A program made the position numbers and the translations under genes. This document shows positions 14,488-22,718 of a stretch of 23,654 bases of DNA, one piece after another; the stretch's first letter is position 1; the number at the start of each line of letters is the position of its first letter. The notes under the pieces are model-generated. The model saw only the letters and a list, made by a program, of their open reading frames with translations. It was not told the DNA's origin and searched no databases. This stretch comes from Xanthobacteraceae bacterium. Its GTDB lineage: Bacteria > Pseudomonadota > Alphaproteobacteria > Rhizobiales > Xanthobacteraceae. The DNA lies in NCBI GenBank assembly GCA_019746355.1, contig JAIESC010000156.1:1-23654 (forward strand), read 5' to 3'.

Positions 14488-15693
14488 TCACTTCTTGGCG
14501 GTTTCTGCCTTGTCTGGTTCTCTCGGAAACGGGAGACGGGCGTAACGGAATCCGAACACGACGGGTCTTTCGAGGAGGCCCGTGTTGAAATCGGATTCGT
14601 CATTCGCTGATGATTGGGCCGAAAACCCGCCTCCGTTTTTCACGTTTCGCAACTGCTTTTCAAGTTCGGCGATACGATTTTTCAACGCGTTGTCCGACGT
14701 GGTCCCGGCGGCACCTTCGGACGGCAGCGTCGATGGCTGTTCCTTGGGCGAGTTGTCCAGCGTCGGACTGCCACCAGTAAACCACGACCACAATAGGCTA
14801 CCGAATTCCGTTCGACCAGTCTGACGGCGATGCACAATTGAACGCGCTTGATACACGCGCGTGACGACAACAAGGCCAATATCCACCGCATAGACCACGT
14901 TGCCTTCTTCATCGAGTACCGTACGGTCAATCCGCGATCCGATGATGTGCTGGAGCTGTCCGCGAACCGCCGATTCCCTGCAGTCGTCCTTTGTTTCCTC
15001 TTCTGCGCAGTATTTCTTGAGCAGTTTCAGGGCGCGACCGCTGGGCAGGCCATAGGTGCTGACTTCGCTCAGATGAAATTCTTCGGAGGCTTGTCGGCCA
15101 CCACTATACGCTGCCGACGCTTGGCCATCGGCCGCGAGGCTTCCCGATGCTCCGACATTGGCAGCGCTCTTGACTCGCGCGAAAGCCGCGCGCGGTAAAT
15201 CGCTTTCCAACACCTCCCCAGAGAAAAGACGCGGAACGGTACTCGCCTGCGACCGGGATTCGGTGCCCGAAGGTTGCTTTGTATCCCCCGACACCTTGAG
15301 CTTCCCCGGAAAGACTGCGATCTCGCCGTAAAATTGTTCGAGTTCCCGCCTCACGTCGAGATGCGCGATCTTCACCGACCGCTTGAGGGATGGCGTGTTG
15401 AGTTCGATAGATTTCGTTTCGGAGGGCTGGCGCGACCGATCGCGGTCCTTTGCGTCACGGTCGGCGATCACATATGCCAGTACGTCCCCCACTGCGAGGT
15501 CTTCTTCCGGCGGAAAAACCGGCTCGATCCTAAATTGCCCGATCGCGTCGCCCCAAGCGACCTCCAGACTCTTGGTGGGTTGTAGCTCCAGCGGTGCGCT
15601 GATCATCCAGCGCAGGCCGAAGAAGCCTGCAATTGCAATTGCAACGAATCCGACAAAATACAGCGCTGTCTTCCGATTCAACCAATTCGGCAT
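14488..15693 (-). CDS. Membrane-anchored hypothetical protein with coiled coil
   Basis: A 401-residue protein I do not recognise. One transmembrane helix (about residues 9-30, ALYFVGFVAIAIAGFFGL) anchors a large, presumably periplasmic domain. Visible parts are an acidic beta-like start (FRIEPVFPPEEDLAVGDVLAYV), a low-complexity linker, a Gly/Ala/Ser-rich segment (NVGASGSLAADGQASAAYSG), a cysteine pair 9 residues apart (YCAEEETKDDC), DEEGNVVYAVDIGLVVVTRV, and a short coiled coil (NALKNRIAELEKQLRNV). Its stop is four bases before the next gene, which encodes a secreted partner. Lower GC and less biased codons than neighbours suggest acquisition. A role as an anchored envelope component partnering the small secreted protein is inference only. 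Confidence 0.75.
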   Translation of the reverse strand: MPNWLNRKTALYFVGFVAIAIAGFFGLRWMISAPLELQPTKSLEVAWGDAIGQFRIEPVFPPEEDLAVGDVLAYVIADRDAKDRDRSRQPSETKSIELNTPSLKRSVKIAHLDVRRELEQFYGEIAVFPGKLKVSGDTKQPSGTESRSQASTVPRLFSGEVLESDLPRAAFARVKSAANVGASGSLAADGQASAAYSGGRQASEEFHLSEVSTYGLPSGRALKLLKKYCAEEETKDDCRESAVRGQLQHIIGSRIDRTVLDEEGNVVYAVDIGLVVVTRVYQARSIVHRRQTGRTEFGSLLWSWFTGGSPTLDNSPKEQPSTLPSEGAAGTTSDNALKNRIAELEKQLRNVKNGGGFSAQSSANDESDFNTGLLERPVVFGFRYARLPFPREPDKAETAKK

Positions 15694-15902
15694 CGCGAGC
15701 CCCCGCGAGCGGCCATTGTGTCCACAACCTTTGGATCATAATCCGGCCGGACACACGCAAAAATATTACAGAACCGCCCGCCGTGCCTCAAGGCCCAGGC
15801 AACCGGGCGACCCAATGCAACCTGCCAGCCACAGCGCGGATTGACGATCATAGTTCGATCCCTCACAACCGCGTGCCTTCAAATCGAGACAGGACTGGCT
15901 CC

Positions 15903-17429
15903 ATGCAGAAGCGCCGCCCGGTGATGCTGGTCGTGCTGGATGGCTGGGGCTGGCGCGAGGAAACCGCCGACAACGCGGTCCGGCAGGCCAGAACGCCGAC
16001 CTTCGACCGGCTCTGGACGGCCGGACCGCACGCCTTCCTGCGCACCTCCGGCCGCGACGTCGGGCTGCCGCCGGGGCAGATGGGAAATTCCGAGGTCGGG
16101 CACCTCAACATCGGTGCCGGCCGCGTGGTGATGCAGGACCTGCCGCGGATCGGCGATGCCATTGCGTCGGGCGAGATCAACAAGGCTCCGGCGCTCACCG
16201 GGCTGATCGAGGTCTTGAAGAAAACCGGCGGCACCTGTCACCTGATGGGGCTGGTTTCGCCCGGCGGCGTGCACTCGCATCAGGACCACGCCGCGGCGCT
16301 GGCAAAAATCCTTAGCGACGCCGGCGTGCCAGCGGTCGTGCACGCCATCACCGACGGACGCGACACGCCGCCCCAATCGGCCGGCGATGATCTGAAACGA
16401 CTGACGGCCGCGCTTCCAGCCTCGGTCTCCATCGCAACGGTGGTCGGGCGCTACTACGCCATGGACCGCGACAAGCGCTGGGAGCGCGTCAACAAGGCCT
16501 ACGACGCGATCGTCGAGGCCGAAGGTCCGCGCTTCCCAGATCCGCAGGCGGCGATTGCCGACGCCTACGCGAAGAAGCAGTTCGACGAGTTCGTCGTGCC
16601 TGCGGTGATCGGCAGCTATCGCGGCATGAAGGATGGCGACGGCGTGCTGTGCTTCAACTTCCGCGCCGACCGGGTGCGCGAAATCCTCGGCGCCATGCTG
16701 GACGAGGACTTCTCCGGGTTTCCGCGCAAGCGGAAACTCAAGTTTGCGTCCGTTGTCGGGATGACGCAATACAGCGAGCATCTCGACAAGCTGATGCGGA
16801 CGATCTTCCCGCCGCAGACCTTCACCAACATTCTCGGCGAGGTGGTGGCCGACGCCAAGCGGACGCAGCTCCGCATGGCGGAAACCGAGAAATATCCGCA
16901 TGTCACCTACTTCCTCAACGGCGGTCGCGAGGAGCCGTATGCCGGCGAGGACCGCATCATGGTGCCCTCGCCCAAGGTCGCGACCTACGACCTGCAGCCG
17001 GAAATGTCCGCGCCGGAACTGACCGACAAGGCGGTGGCGGCGATCAACTCCGGCAAGTACGACCTGATCGTGCTGAACTTCGCCAATCCGGACATGGTGG
17101 GGCACACCGGCAGCCTTCCGGCGGCGATCAAGGCGGTCGAAACCGTCGACACCGGGCTCGGACGCATTGCCGAAGCGATCGCAAAGGCCGGCGGCGCGCT
17201 GCTGGTGACCGCCGACCACGGCAATTGCGAACTGATGCGCGATCCCGAGACCGGCGGGCCGCACACCGCGCACACCACCAACCCGGTGCCGATCGTGCTG
17301 CTGGGCGCGGGAAACCGCGGGCTGATGGCCGAAGGCCGGCTCGCCGACATCGCGCCGACGCTGCTCGAGCTGATGGACCTGCCGAAGCCGCCGGAGATGA
17401 ACGGCGTCTCGCTGCTGAAGGGAAATTAG
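15903..17429 (+). CDS. gpmI: 2,3-bisphosphoglycerate-independent phosphoglycerate mutase
   Basis: Interconverts 3- and 2-phosphoglycerate in glycolysis and gluconeogenesis through a phosphoserine intermediate, with two Mn ions. The 508-residue product has the usual length and motifs: VLDGWGW (metal Asp13), GNSEVGHLNIGAGR (nucleophile Ser63), GGVHSHQDH, ITDGRDTPP, YYAMDRDKRWERV, NFRADRVREI, TADHGNCE and GPHTAHTTNPVP. The start MQKRRPVMLVVLDGW at 15903 has AGGA (15891-15894) upstream; the frame stays open further upstream but codes nothing conserved. TTGACG at 15841 could be a -35 box, with a poor -10 (CACAAC at 15864). It ends before a nested inverted repeat facing the TctC gene. Confidence 0.97.
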   Translation: MQKRRPVMLVVLDGWGWREETADNAVRQARTPTFDRLWTAGPHAFLRTSGRDVGLPPGQMGNSEVGHLNIGAGRVVMQDLPRIGDAIASGEINKAPALTGLIEVLKKTGGTCHLMGLVSPGGVHSHQDHAAALAKILSDAGVPAVVHAITDGRDTPPQSAGDDLKRLTAALPASVSIATVVGRYYAMDRDKRWERVNKAYDAIVEAEGPRFPDPQAAIADAYAKKQFDEFVVPAVIGSYRGMKDGDGVLCFNFRADRVREILGAMLDEDFSGFPRKRKLKFASVVGMTQYSEHLDKLMRTIFPPQTFTNILGEVVADAKRTQLRMAETEKYPHVTYFLNGGREEPYAGEDRIMVPSPKVATYDLQPEMSAPELTDKAVAAINSGKYDLIVLNFANPDMVGHTGSLPAAIKAVETVDTGLGRIAEAIAKAGGALLVTADHGNCELMRDPETGGPHTAHTTNPVPIVLLGAGNRGLMAEGRLADIAPTLLELMDLPKPPEMNGVSLLKGN

Positions 17430-17436
17430 GCTCCGC

Positions 17437-17546
17437 CGTCATTCCGGGGCGCTCGCGACAGCGAGCGAGCCCGGAATCCAGGTGAGGAGGGACTTTCTCT
17501 GTAGCTGGATTCCGGGCTCGCGCCTTCGGCGCGCCCCGGAATGACG
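17437..17546. repeat. Nested inverted repeat between convergent genes
   Basis: Outer arms 17437-17452 and 17531-17546 are exact 16-bp inverted copies (CGTCATTCCGGGGCGC and complement). Inner arms 17467-17481 and 17505-17519 are exact 15-bp inverted copies (GAGCCCGGAATCCAG). Each half also folds on itself through ATTCCGGG and CCCGGAAT, giving either a long stem or two hairpins. The family style is common in Bradyrhizobium-like genomes. Sitting between the gpmI and tctC stops, it may act as a bidirectional transcript end. Confidence 0.85.
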
Positions 17547-17552
17547 CCGAGG

Positions 17553-18518
17553 CTAATCCGCGAGCTTGATCCCGGTCTGCTGGGCGAGCCCCGCCCACAG
17601 ATCGCGCTCCTTGACCAGCACCTCGCCGAACTCCTGCGGCGTCAGCGATCGCGTTTCGATGCCGAGCTTGGCGAAGGCCGCCTGTACCTCCGGTGTTTTG
17701 ACCTGCTGGTTCACAGCGGCATTGAGTTTGGCGATGATCGCGGGCGGCGTCTTCGCCGGCGCCAGGAAGCCGTACCAGATCGCCGGCGGGAAGCCGTCGA
17801 AGCCCGCTTCGGTCAGCGTCGGCACGTCCGGCAGCTCGGGCCAGCGCTTGGTGCCCTGAACTGCCAGCGCGCGCAGCTTGCCGGCCTGGATCTGCGGCAA
17901 GAGCACGGACTTCGCCGTCGTGTGCATCTGGATTTGGCCGGCGATCGCGTCGGTCAGCGCGGGAGCCGCGCCCTTGTACGGCACGAAGACGATGTTGGCG
18001 CCGCTTTTGACGCGGACGAACTCGAGCAGAAAATGCGGCGCGATGCCGACGCCACCGCCCGAGGTGAGCTTGCCCGGATTGGCCTTGGCGTAGGCCGCAA
18101 GCTCCGCGAGGCTCTTCACCGGCACGGACGGATGCACCACCACGCCGAGCAGGTCGATGGCGACCGTTGCGGCCGGGGCAAAGTCCTTCACCGCGTCGAA
18201 ATCGAGGTCCTTGTAAACCGCCGGCGTGATCGCGTTGTTGTTGGTGCCGCCCATGAACAGCGTGTAGCCGTCGGGCGCGGCATGCGCGACCTGCTTCATG
18301 GCGATCCGGCCGCCTGCACCGGACTGGTTCTCGATGACGACGCTCTGGCCGAGCACGACCGACAGGCTCTGCGTCACGGCGCGCGCGATGGTGTCGGTCG
18401 GCCCACCGGCCGGATACGGCACGACGACCTTGATGGAGCGGTCGGGATAGCTCTGCGCCGATGCGCCAGCGATGCCTGCAAAAAGAACAGCCAGGGCAAC
18501 CGCAATGGATTTCCGCAT
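17553..18518 (-). CDS. TctC/Bug-type tripartite tricarboxylate transporter substrate-binding protein
   Basis: A 321-residue periplasmic solute-binding protein of the Bug/TctC family, which delivers carboxylates and other small organic compounds to TctAB-type transporters, although many family members lie alone, as here. A Sec signal peptide (MRKSIAVALAVLFAGIAGASAQ) is followed by YPDRSIKVVVPYPAGGPTD, the ligand-loop GQSVVIENQSGAGG, PDGYTLFMG, FVPYKGAAPALTDAIAGQI, and VPTLTEAGFDGF. The ATG at 18518 has GAGGAG upstream and yields the normal length; further upstream open frame is noncoding. No tctA or tctB is in the window, and the ligand is unknown. It is downstream of dapB on the same strand but 161 bp away, so probably separately transcribed. 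Confidence 0.93.
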   Translation of the reverse strand: MRKSIAVALAVLFAGIAGASAQSYPDRSIKVVVPYPAGGPTDTIARAVTQSLSVVLGQSVVIENQSGAGGRIAMKQVAHAAPDGYTLFMGGTNNNAITPAVYKDLDFDAVKDFAPAATVAIDLLGVVVHPSVPVKSLAELAAYAKANPGKLTSGGGVGIAPHFLLEFVRVKSGANIVFVPYKGAAPALTDAIAGQIQMHTTAKSVLLPQIQAGKLRALAVQGTKRWPELPDVPTLTEAGFDGFPPAIWYGFLAPAKTPPAIIAKLNAAVNQQVKTPEVQAAFAKLGIETRSLTPQEFGEVLVKERDLWAGLAQQTGIKLAD

Positions 18519-18589
18519 TCGAAGCTCCTCGAATGTTTCCGAACGCGCCGCGGATGCGTCGCGCCCATTCCCAATGTGCGTGCTGTCAT

Positions 18590-18604
18590 GCCGCCTCAGG
18601 CGGC
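18590..18604 (-). terminator. GC-rich hairpin after dapB
   Basis: GCCGCC and GGCGGC pair over six bp around a three-base loop, about 75 bases past the dapB stop on the minus strand. No T-run follows, so any terminator role would have to be Rho-assisted. Weak call. Confidence 0.2.
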
Positions 18605-18679
18605 CGGCTTTGCGATAGCCTAGATCATCGCCCGGCGTTGTGAAGGGGCGGCGGACAAAAGCGGTGCGGCTGGCGGCGG

Positions 18680-19495
18680 CTAGAAGTCCTTGAGCCCGAG
18701 CACGTCCGCCATCGAATAAAGGCCGGGCTTCTGTCCACGCGCCCACAGCGCTGCGTGCAGCGCGCCGCGGGCAAAGATCATCCGGTCCTCGGCGCGATGG
18801 ATCAGTTCGACGCGCTCGGCGGGTCCGGCGAAGATCACGCTGTGCTCGCCCACCACCGTGCCGCCACGCAGCGATGCAAAGCCGATGTCGCCGGGCTTGC
18901 GTGCGCCGGTCTCGCCGTCGCGGCCGCGTTCCGAATGCGACGCAAGGTCGATCCCGCGGCCCTCCGCCGCCGCGCGGCCGAACATCAGCGCCGTGCCGGA
19001 CGGCGCGTCGATCTTCTTGTTGTGATGCATCTCGAAGATCTCGATGTCGAACGACTGATCGAGCGTCTTCGCCACGCGCTTGGTCAGCGCCGCGATCAGA
19101 TTGACGCCCATGCTGAAGTTGCCCGACTTGACGATCGCGGCCTTCTTCGCGGCCTCGGCGAGGAGCTTCTCCTCGCCGTCCTTGAGCCCGGTGGTGCCGA
19201 TGATGTGGGCGAGGCCCGCCCGCGCCGTCAGCTCGGCGAGCACCACGGTCGCGGCCGGAATGGTGAAGTCGACGAGGCCGTCGGCCTTGGCCATCAGCGG
19301 CGCAGGATCAGCCACCACCGCCACGCCGTTGCCGCCGAGGCCTGCGAGCTCGCCCGAGTCCCTGCCGATCACCGCCGAGCCCGGCGCATCGATCGCACCG
19401 GCGAGCGTAAGCCCGTTGGTCTCGGCGATGGCCTTGATCAGCGTGCGTCCCATGCGCCCGCCGGCACCGGCCACGATCAACCGCATGTCGGACAT
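18680..19495 (-). CDS. dapB: 4-hydroxy-tetrahydrodipicolinate reductase
   Basis: NAD(P)H-dependent reductase of the diaminopimelate/lysine pathway, feeding lysine and peptidoglycan synthesis. The 271-residue product has the nucleotide-binding [10 protein letters not shown] (residues 10-19), [17 protein letters not shown], and the signature [15 protein letters not shown] (His157-His158, Lys161, Asp163). The length is normal. ATG 19495 follows GAGGAG. It is the last gene of the minus-strand run FMN reductase, pyrF, two DUF1330 genes, dapB; the gap to the preceding stop is 13 bp, so it is almost surely co-transcribed. Confidence 0.97.
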   Translation of the reverse strand: MSDMRLIVAGAGGRMGRTLIKAIAETNGLTLAGAIDAPGSAVIGRDSGELAGLGGNGVAVVADPAPLMAKADGLVDFTIPAATVVLAELTARAGLAHIIGTTGLKDGEEKLLAEAAKKAAIVKSGNFSMGVNLIAALTKRVAKTLDQSFDIEIFEMHHNKKIDAPSGTALMFGRAAAEGRGIDLASHSERGRDGETGARKPGDIGFASLRGGTVVGEHSVIFAGPAERVELIHRAEDRMIFARGALHAALWARGQKPGLYSMADVLGLKDF

Positions 19496-19508
19496 GAACT
19501 GCTCCTCG

Positions 19509-19811
19509 TTACGGCTGCGGGCCGTCGTAGCCTTCGACGATGATCAGGTCGGTGATCGCGCTGGCCTGGCGGATTTTCAGGTTGGCCTGATACTCGGGCG
19601 AGCGATAGCACGCCACCGCCGTCGCATAGTCGGGAAACTCGATCACCACATTGCGCGAACGGCTCTGCCCTTCCGGGCATTCGTGCCTGCCGCCACGCAC
19701 CACGAACTTCGCGCCGAACGTCTTGAAGATCGCCGGATTGGCCGCAGCATAGGGCTTGTAGCCCTCCTCGTTGTTCACGTCGACGCGCCCGATCCAGTAG
19801 GCCTTGGCCAT
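19509..19811 (-). CDS. DUF1330 protein (single domain)
   Basis: A 100-residue protein of the DUF1330 family, a dimeric ferredoxin-like (EthD/ABM-like) fold of unknown function. Typical elements are [19 protein letters not shown] at the start, [29 protein letters not shown] and [10 protein letters not shown]. It is very similar to each half of the tandem DUF1330 protein encoded 16 bp upstream, so the two genes arose by duplication. Start ATG 19811, with the GAGGACG-type site immediately upstream. Cytoplasmic; a role in binding or turning over a small metabolite is inference. Confidence 0.9.
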   Translation of the reverse strand: MAKAYWIGRVDVNNEEGYKPYAAANPAIFKTFGAKFVVRGGRHECPEGQSRSRNVVIEFPDYATAVACYRSPEYQANLKIRQASAITDLIIVEGYDGPQP

Positions 19812-19827
19812 CTCACGTCCTCCCCAT

Positions 19828-20457
19828 TCACTGCGCCGGGTCGAAGGCCTCGATGCCGACGATGTTGGCCGTAGCGTGGCCGTTACGCAGCGCGATTGAT
19901 CGCTGGTATTCGGGTGAACGGTAACACGCCAGCGCGGCCTCGTAGCTTGGAAATTCCACCACCACGGTGCGGGCGGGCATGCGGCCTTCCATCACCTCGC
20001 TGCGCCCGCCGCGGATCAGATACCGCCCGCCGAACTTGCCGAACGGCGTCGCAACGTCGGCCTGATAGGCCTTGTAGCCCTGCGCGTCATTCACATCGAT
20101 ATGGGCGATCCAGTAGGCCTTGAGCCGACCCGCCGCAGGCGGCGTGCCGATCGGCGCAGGCTGCGGGCCGTCGTGTCCCTCGACGATCAGGAAATCGCAC
20201 ACCGAATGCGGCTCGCGCAGCGGATGGGCGCGCGAGTAGTCGGGTCCGTGGTAGTACGCGACCGCCTCGTCATACGAGTTGAACTCGCGCAGCACATTGC
20301 GCCCGCGCATCTTGCCTTCAAGCACCTCGCGGCGGCCGCCGCGCGCAAGCAGCTTCGAGCCAAAGCGCTTGTGGCCCGCGTCCGCCATCTCCCGATAGGC
20401 CTGGAAGCCTTCCGGATTGCTCACGTCGAGATGCGGTATCCAATAGCCCTTGGGCAT
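19828..20457 (-). CDS. Tandem DUF1330 protein (two fused domains)
   Basis: A 209-residue protein made of two DUF1330 domains, about 1-95 and 112-207, joined by a Pro/Ala/Gly linker (PQPAPIGTPPAAGR). Each has a [K/P]xYWIxHxDV opening, an RGGR loop (LLARGGRREV and LIRGGRSEV), a conserved strand (NVLREFNSYDEA; TVVVEFPSYEAA), and a YxSPEY- or YHGPDY-type motif. DUF1330 proteins are usually single-domain dimers, so the fusion probably forms an internal pseudo-dimer. It follows pyrF after nine bases in the same operon. The function is unknown; the operon position beside pyrF and dapB does not define one. Confidence 0.9.
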   Translation of the reverse strand: MPKGYWIPHLDVSNPEGFQAYREMADAGHKRFGSKLLARGGRREVLEGKMRGRNVLREFNSYDEAVAYYHGPDYSRAHPLREPHSVCDFLIVEGHDGPQPAPIGTPPAAGRLKAYWIAHIDVNDAQGYKAYQADVATPFGKFGGRYLIRGGRSEVMEGRMPARTVVVEFPSYEAALACYRSPEYQRSIALRNGHATANIVGIEAFDPAQ

Positions 20458-20466
20458 GCGGCCCCC

Positions 20467-21162
20467 CTATCGCGTCGCGCTTGCGATCTCGGCGAGGATC
20501 GCCGCAGCAGCGGCCTTCGGATCGGGCGCGGCCAGGATCGGCCGCCCGACCACGAGATGGTCAGCACCGGCGGCAATCGCGGCCTTTGGCGTCATAACGC
20601 GTTTCTGATCGCCCTTCTCGGCGTCGGCCGGCCGGATGCCCGGCGTCACCAGCACCATGCCGGTGCTGATGATCGGCTTGAGATTGGCCGCTTCCTCGGC
20701 CGAGCACACCAAGCCGTCGAGGCCGACGTCGCGCGCCTGGGCGGCGCGCTCGGCGACGAGCTCCGGCACCGTGAAGTCATAGCCCGCGGCGGCCAGGTCG
20801 GCGTCGTCATACGAGGTCAGCACCGTCACGCCGAGGATGCGCAGGCCCGAGCCTTTGCGGGCTTCGACCGCAGCATGCATGGTCTGCGGATAGGCGTGCA
20901 CGGTGAGGAAGGTCGCGCCGAGCCTGGCGACGCTCTCGACGCCCTTGCCGACCGTGTTGCCGATGTCGTGCAGCTTCAGATCGAGAAACACCTTTTTCTC
21001 GGCGCGGACCAACGTCTCGGCGAACGCGAGGCCGCCGGCGAAGGCGAGCTGATAGCCGATCTTGTAGAACGTCACCGTATCGCCGAGCTTCTCGACCATC
21101 GCCTCGGCAGCTGCGACCGAAGGCACGTCGAGCGCAAGAATGAGCCGGTCCTTGACGTCCAT
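20467..21162 (-). CDS. pyrF: Orotidine 5'-phosphate decarboxylase
   Basis: Converts OMP to UMP, the last step of pyrimidine synthesis. The 231-residue product has the TIM-barrel signature [11 protein letters not shown] (about residues 61-71, the catalytic Asp-Lys-His-Asp array), an early ALDVPS Asp, [14 protein letters not shown] and the VVGRPI phosphate loop. I take ATG 21162 rather than the adjacent TTG at 21165, since GGGAGA lies upstream and the ATG overlaps the stop of the preceding gene by one base (TGATG), a translational-coupling arrangement. Confidence 0.97.
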   Translation of the reverse strand: MDVKDRLILALDVPSVAAAEAMVEKLGDTVTFYKIGYQLAFAGGLAFAETLVRAEKKVFLDLKLHDIGNTVGKGVESVARLGATFLTVHAYPQTMHAAVEARKGSGLRILGVTVLTSYDDADLAAAGYDFTVPELVAERAAQARDVGLDGLVCSAEEAANLKPIISTGMVLVTPGIRPADAEKGDQKRVMTPKAAIAAGADHLVVGRPILAAPDPKAAAAAILAEIASATR

Positions 21163-21743
21163 CAAACCATCTCCCGCGCGGTTTCAGTGAGCCGCTGCGC
21201 GATACGCTTGAGCGTGGCCGCCGCACGATCGTCCTTCAGGTTGTCCTTCTCGTCGAACGCGTCGCCCGCCTGAAACACCGTGATCTGCTCAGGGATAACC
21301 AGCGCGCCGCAGCCAAGCTCAAGAACCTGCCGCAGCGCCATCAGCGAGCGCAGCGCTCCATAGGGCGAGTTCGACGCGCCGCCGATGGCAAAGGCACGGC
21401 CCTTGAACACCGCGAGCGGCGGCTCGTCGCGTGAGCGCACCCGCGAGATCCAGTCGATGGTGTTCTTGAGCAGCGGCGTCACCGAGGCGTTGTATTCGGG
21501 GCTGGCGATGAACACACCCTGGTGCGCCGCCATCATGTCCTTGAGCCTGGATGCATTGGCTGGCGCCCCGGTCTTGGCCTCGTCGTCGCCGTCATAGATC
21601 GGCATCGGATAGTCTTCGAGCGAAATACGCGTGACGTCCGCGCCGGCCAGCGCCAGCTCCTTGGCGGCGAGCGCCGCAAGCCGTGCATTGAACGAACCGG
21701 TGCGGATCGAGCCGGAGAACACCAGGATTTTCGGAGCGGACAT
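21162..21743 (-). CDS. NADPH-dependent FMN reductase family flavoprotein
   Basis: A 193-residue flavodoxin-fold protein. It carries the phosphate loop GSIRTGSFN (residues 11-19) that binds FMN and the [18 protein letters not shown] motif (81-98) typical of NAD(P)H:FMN/quinone reductases of the azoreductase/ChrR type. The likely reaction is two-electron reduction of FMN, quinones or azo compounds; the physiological substrate is not predictable. It is first in the five-gene minus-strand operon and its TGA overlaps the pyrF ATG. Only a weak ribosome-binding site precedes ATG 21743. Confidence 0.93.
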   Translation of the reverse strand: MSAPKILVFSGSIRTGSFNARLAALAAKELALAGADVTRISLEDYPMPIYDGDDEAKTGAPANASRLKDMMAAHQGVFIASPEYNASVTPLLKNTIDWISRVRSRDEPPLAVFKGRAFAIGGASNSPYGALRSLMALRQVLELGCGALVIPEQITVFQAGDAFDEKDNLKDDRAAATLKRIAQRLTETAREMV

Positions 21744-21778
21744 CAGCCAACAGAACCTACAGAAATGCGGTGCTGTGC

Positions 21779-21807
21779 ATTTTACACGGTCATCCGGACT
21801 TGAAAGC
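21779..21807 (-). promoter_or_regulatory. Possible promoter for the FMN reductase-pyrF-dapB operon
   Basis: On the minus strand a TAAAAT hexamer (21784-21779) resembles a -10 box about 35 bases before the first start codon. The candidate -35 region is poor (TTTCAA at 15-bp spacing). The site lies at the edge of the repeat-rich stretch 21782-21960. Confidence 0.25.
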
Positions 21808-21844
21808 CATCCCGGGGGCGATCGCCGAAATCCAATGGCCGGGC

Positions 21845-21952
21845 ATAGGCGAGCGAAGCGACGCCGTCCTTCGGACGGCTATGGGCGAGCGAAGCGACGC
21901 CGTCCTTCGGACGACTATGGGCGAGCGAAGCGACGCCGTCCTTCGGACGGCT
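21845..21952. repeat. Three tandem 36-bp repeats with internal hairpins
   Basis: Units at 21845-21880, 21881-21916 and 21917-21952 are nearly identical, abutting copies. Each contains the perfect or near-perfect hairpin GCCGTCC-TTC-GGACGGC; the middle copy has GGACGAC in the right arm. The unit length is a multiple of three, so both strands stay open, reading GERSDAVLRTAM on the plus strand. It lies between pmtA and the FMN reductase gene. A repeat-family insertion of the type seen in related genomes is the likely source. Confidence 0.9.
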
Positions 21953-21990
21953 ATGCCGGCCATGAACAACACCAGCCTGAGCGGCTTCGA

Positions 21991-22632
21991 TCAGCCCTTG
22001 CGGTAGACCCACACCCGCGCCGGCGGCAGGTTCTGCCAGATCAGCTCGGACGCATGGGCGTGGATGTTGTGCTTCGCCCGCTTCGGGATCGGCGTCACCA
22101 TCGCGTAGGTGAACTGCACGAACGGCGCGCCCGGCGCCATCAGCTCGAACGCCTCGTCGATGAGCTGCGTCCGCTGCTTGAACGGCTTGGTCTGCAGCGG
22201 CAGGCCCGACACCACCGCAGCCGCGGGCTCTTTCAGGAGGCCGCCGAGCAGATGCTGGATGCGATAGGCATCGCCCTGGATCACCGTCGCGTCCGGGTAG
22301 CGGGTCCGCAAAAGGCGGCAGAACGAGGGATTGAACTCGACCAGCACCAACCGCGACGGCTCGATGCCGTGCTCGACCAGCGCCTTGGTGACCGCGCCGG
22401 TGCCCGAGCCGAGCTCGATGACCGGGCCGGAAACCTTGGGGTCGACGGCGCGCGCCATCGCACGGGCGAGGATCTTGCCCGACGGCGTGACCGCGCCCAT
22501 CGAAATCGGCTTCTCGATCCAGGAGCGGATGAAAGCCACTTCGTCAAGGAAACGCAGCCCGCTTTTCTGCTCCAAAAGCCGGATGCGCCTTTCAATCTTC
22601 TTTTCAAGCATTTGGAAGGCAAGAAGGGGCAT
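21991..22632 (-). CDS. pmtA: Phosphatidylethanolamine N-methyltransferase, PmtA type
   Basis: A SAM-dependent methyltransferase that makes phosphatidylcholine from phosphatidylethanolamine at the inner membrane, similar to rhizobial and Rhodobacter PmtA. In the 213-residue form, VIELGSGTGAVT (71-82) is the SAM-binding motif and VVSGLPLQTKP (141-150) is the catalytic-loop equivalent. The N-terminus is amphipathic (LEKKIERRIRLLEQK), as expected for membrane association. Starts at 22632, 22611 or GTG 22671 are all possible; none has a clear ribosome-binding site. It lies directly downstream of dnaJ on the same strand, an arrangement I recall from Bradyrhizobium, so it may be co-transcribed with dnaJ. 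Confidence 0.88.
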   Translation of the reverse strand: MPLLAFQMLEKKIERRIRLLEQKSGLRFLDEVAFIRSWIEKPISMGAVTPSGKILARAMARAVDPKVSGPVIELGSGTGAVTKALVEHGIEPSRLVLVEFNPSFCRLLRTRYPDATVIQGDAYRIQHLLGGLLKEPAAAVVSGLPLQTKPFKQRTQLIDEAFELMAPGAPFVQFTYAMVTPIPKRAKHNIHAHASELIWQNLPPARVWVYRKG

Positions 22633-22718
22633 GAAGACAACTATGACACAACTGCGACACGAGTGGCCCACAATCGGTAAAGGGCCGGGGGCTGGGGGTC
22701 AAGACGGCTGCGGACGGT

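Noticed and set aside
15879..17273. Minus-strand long frame opposite gpmI
   Set aside because: The plus strand encodes a full-length enzyme with all motifs; the antisense product has none.
21845..21952. CRISPR array
   Set aside because: The 36-bp unit length matches CRISPR repeats, but the three copies abut without spacers and no cas gene is present.
21770..22006. Small protein with GERSDAVLRTAM repeats
   Set aside because: Open frames exist on both strands only because the repeat unit is a multiple of three; no ribosome-binding site or conserved domain supports translation.
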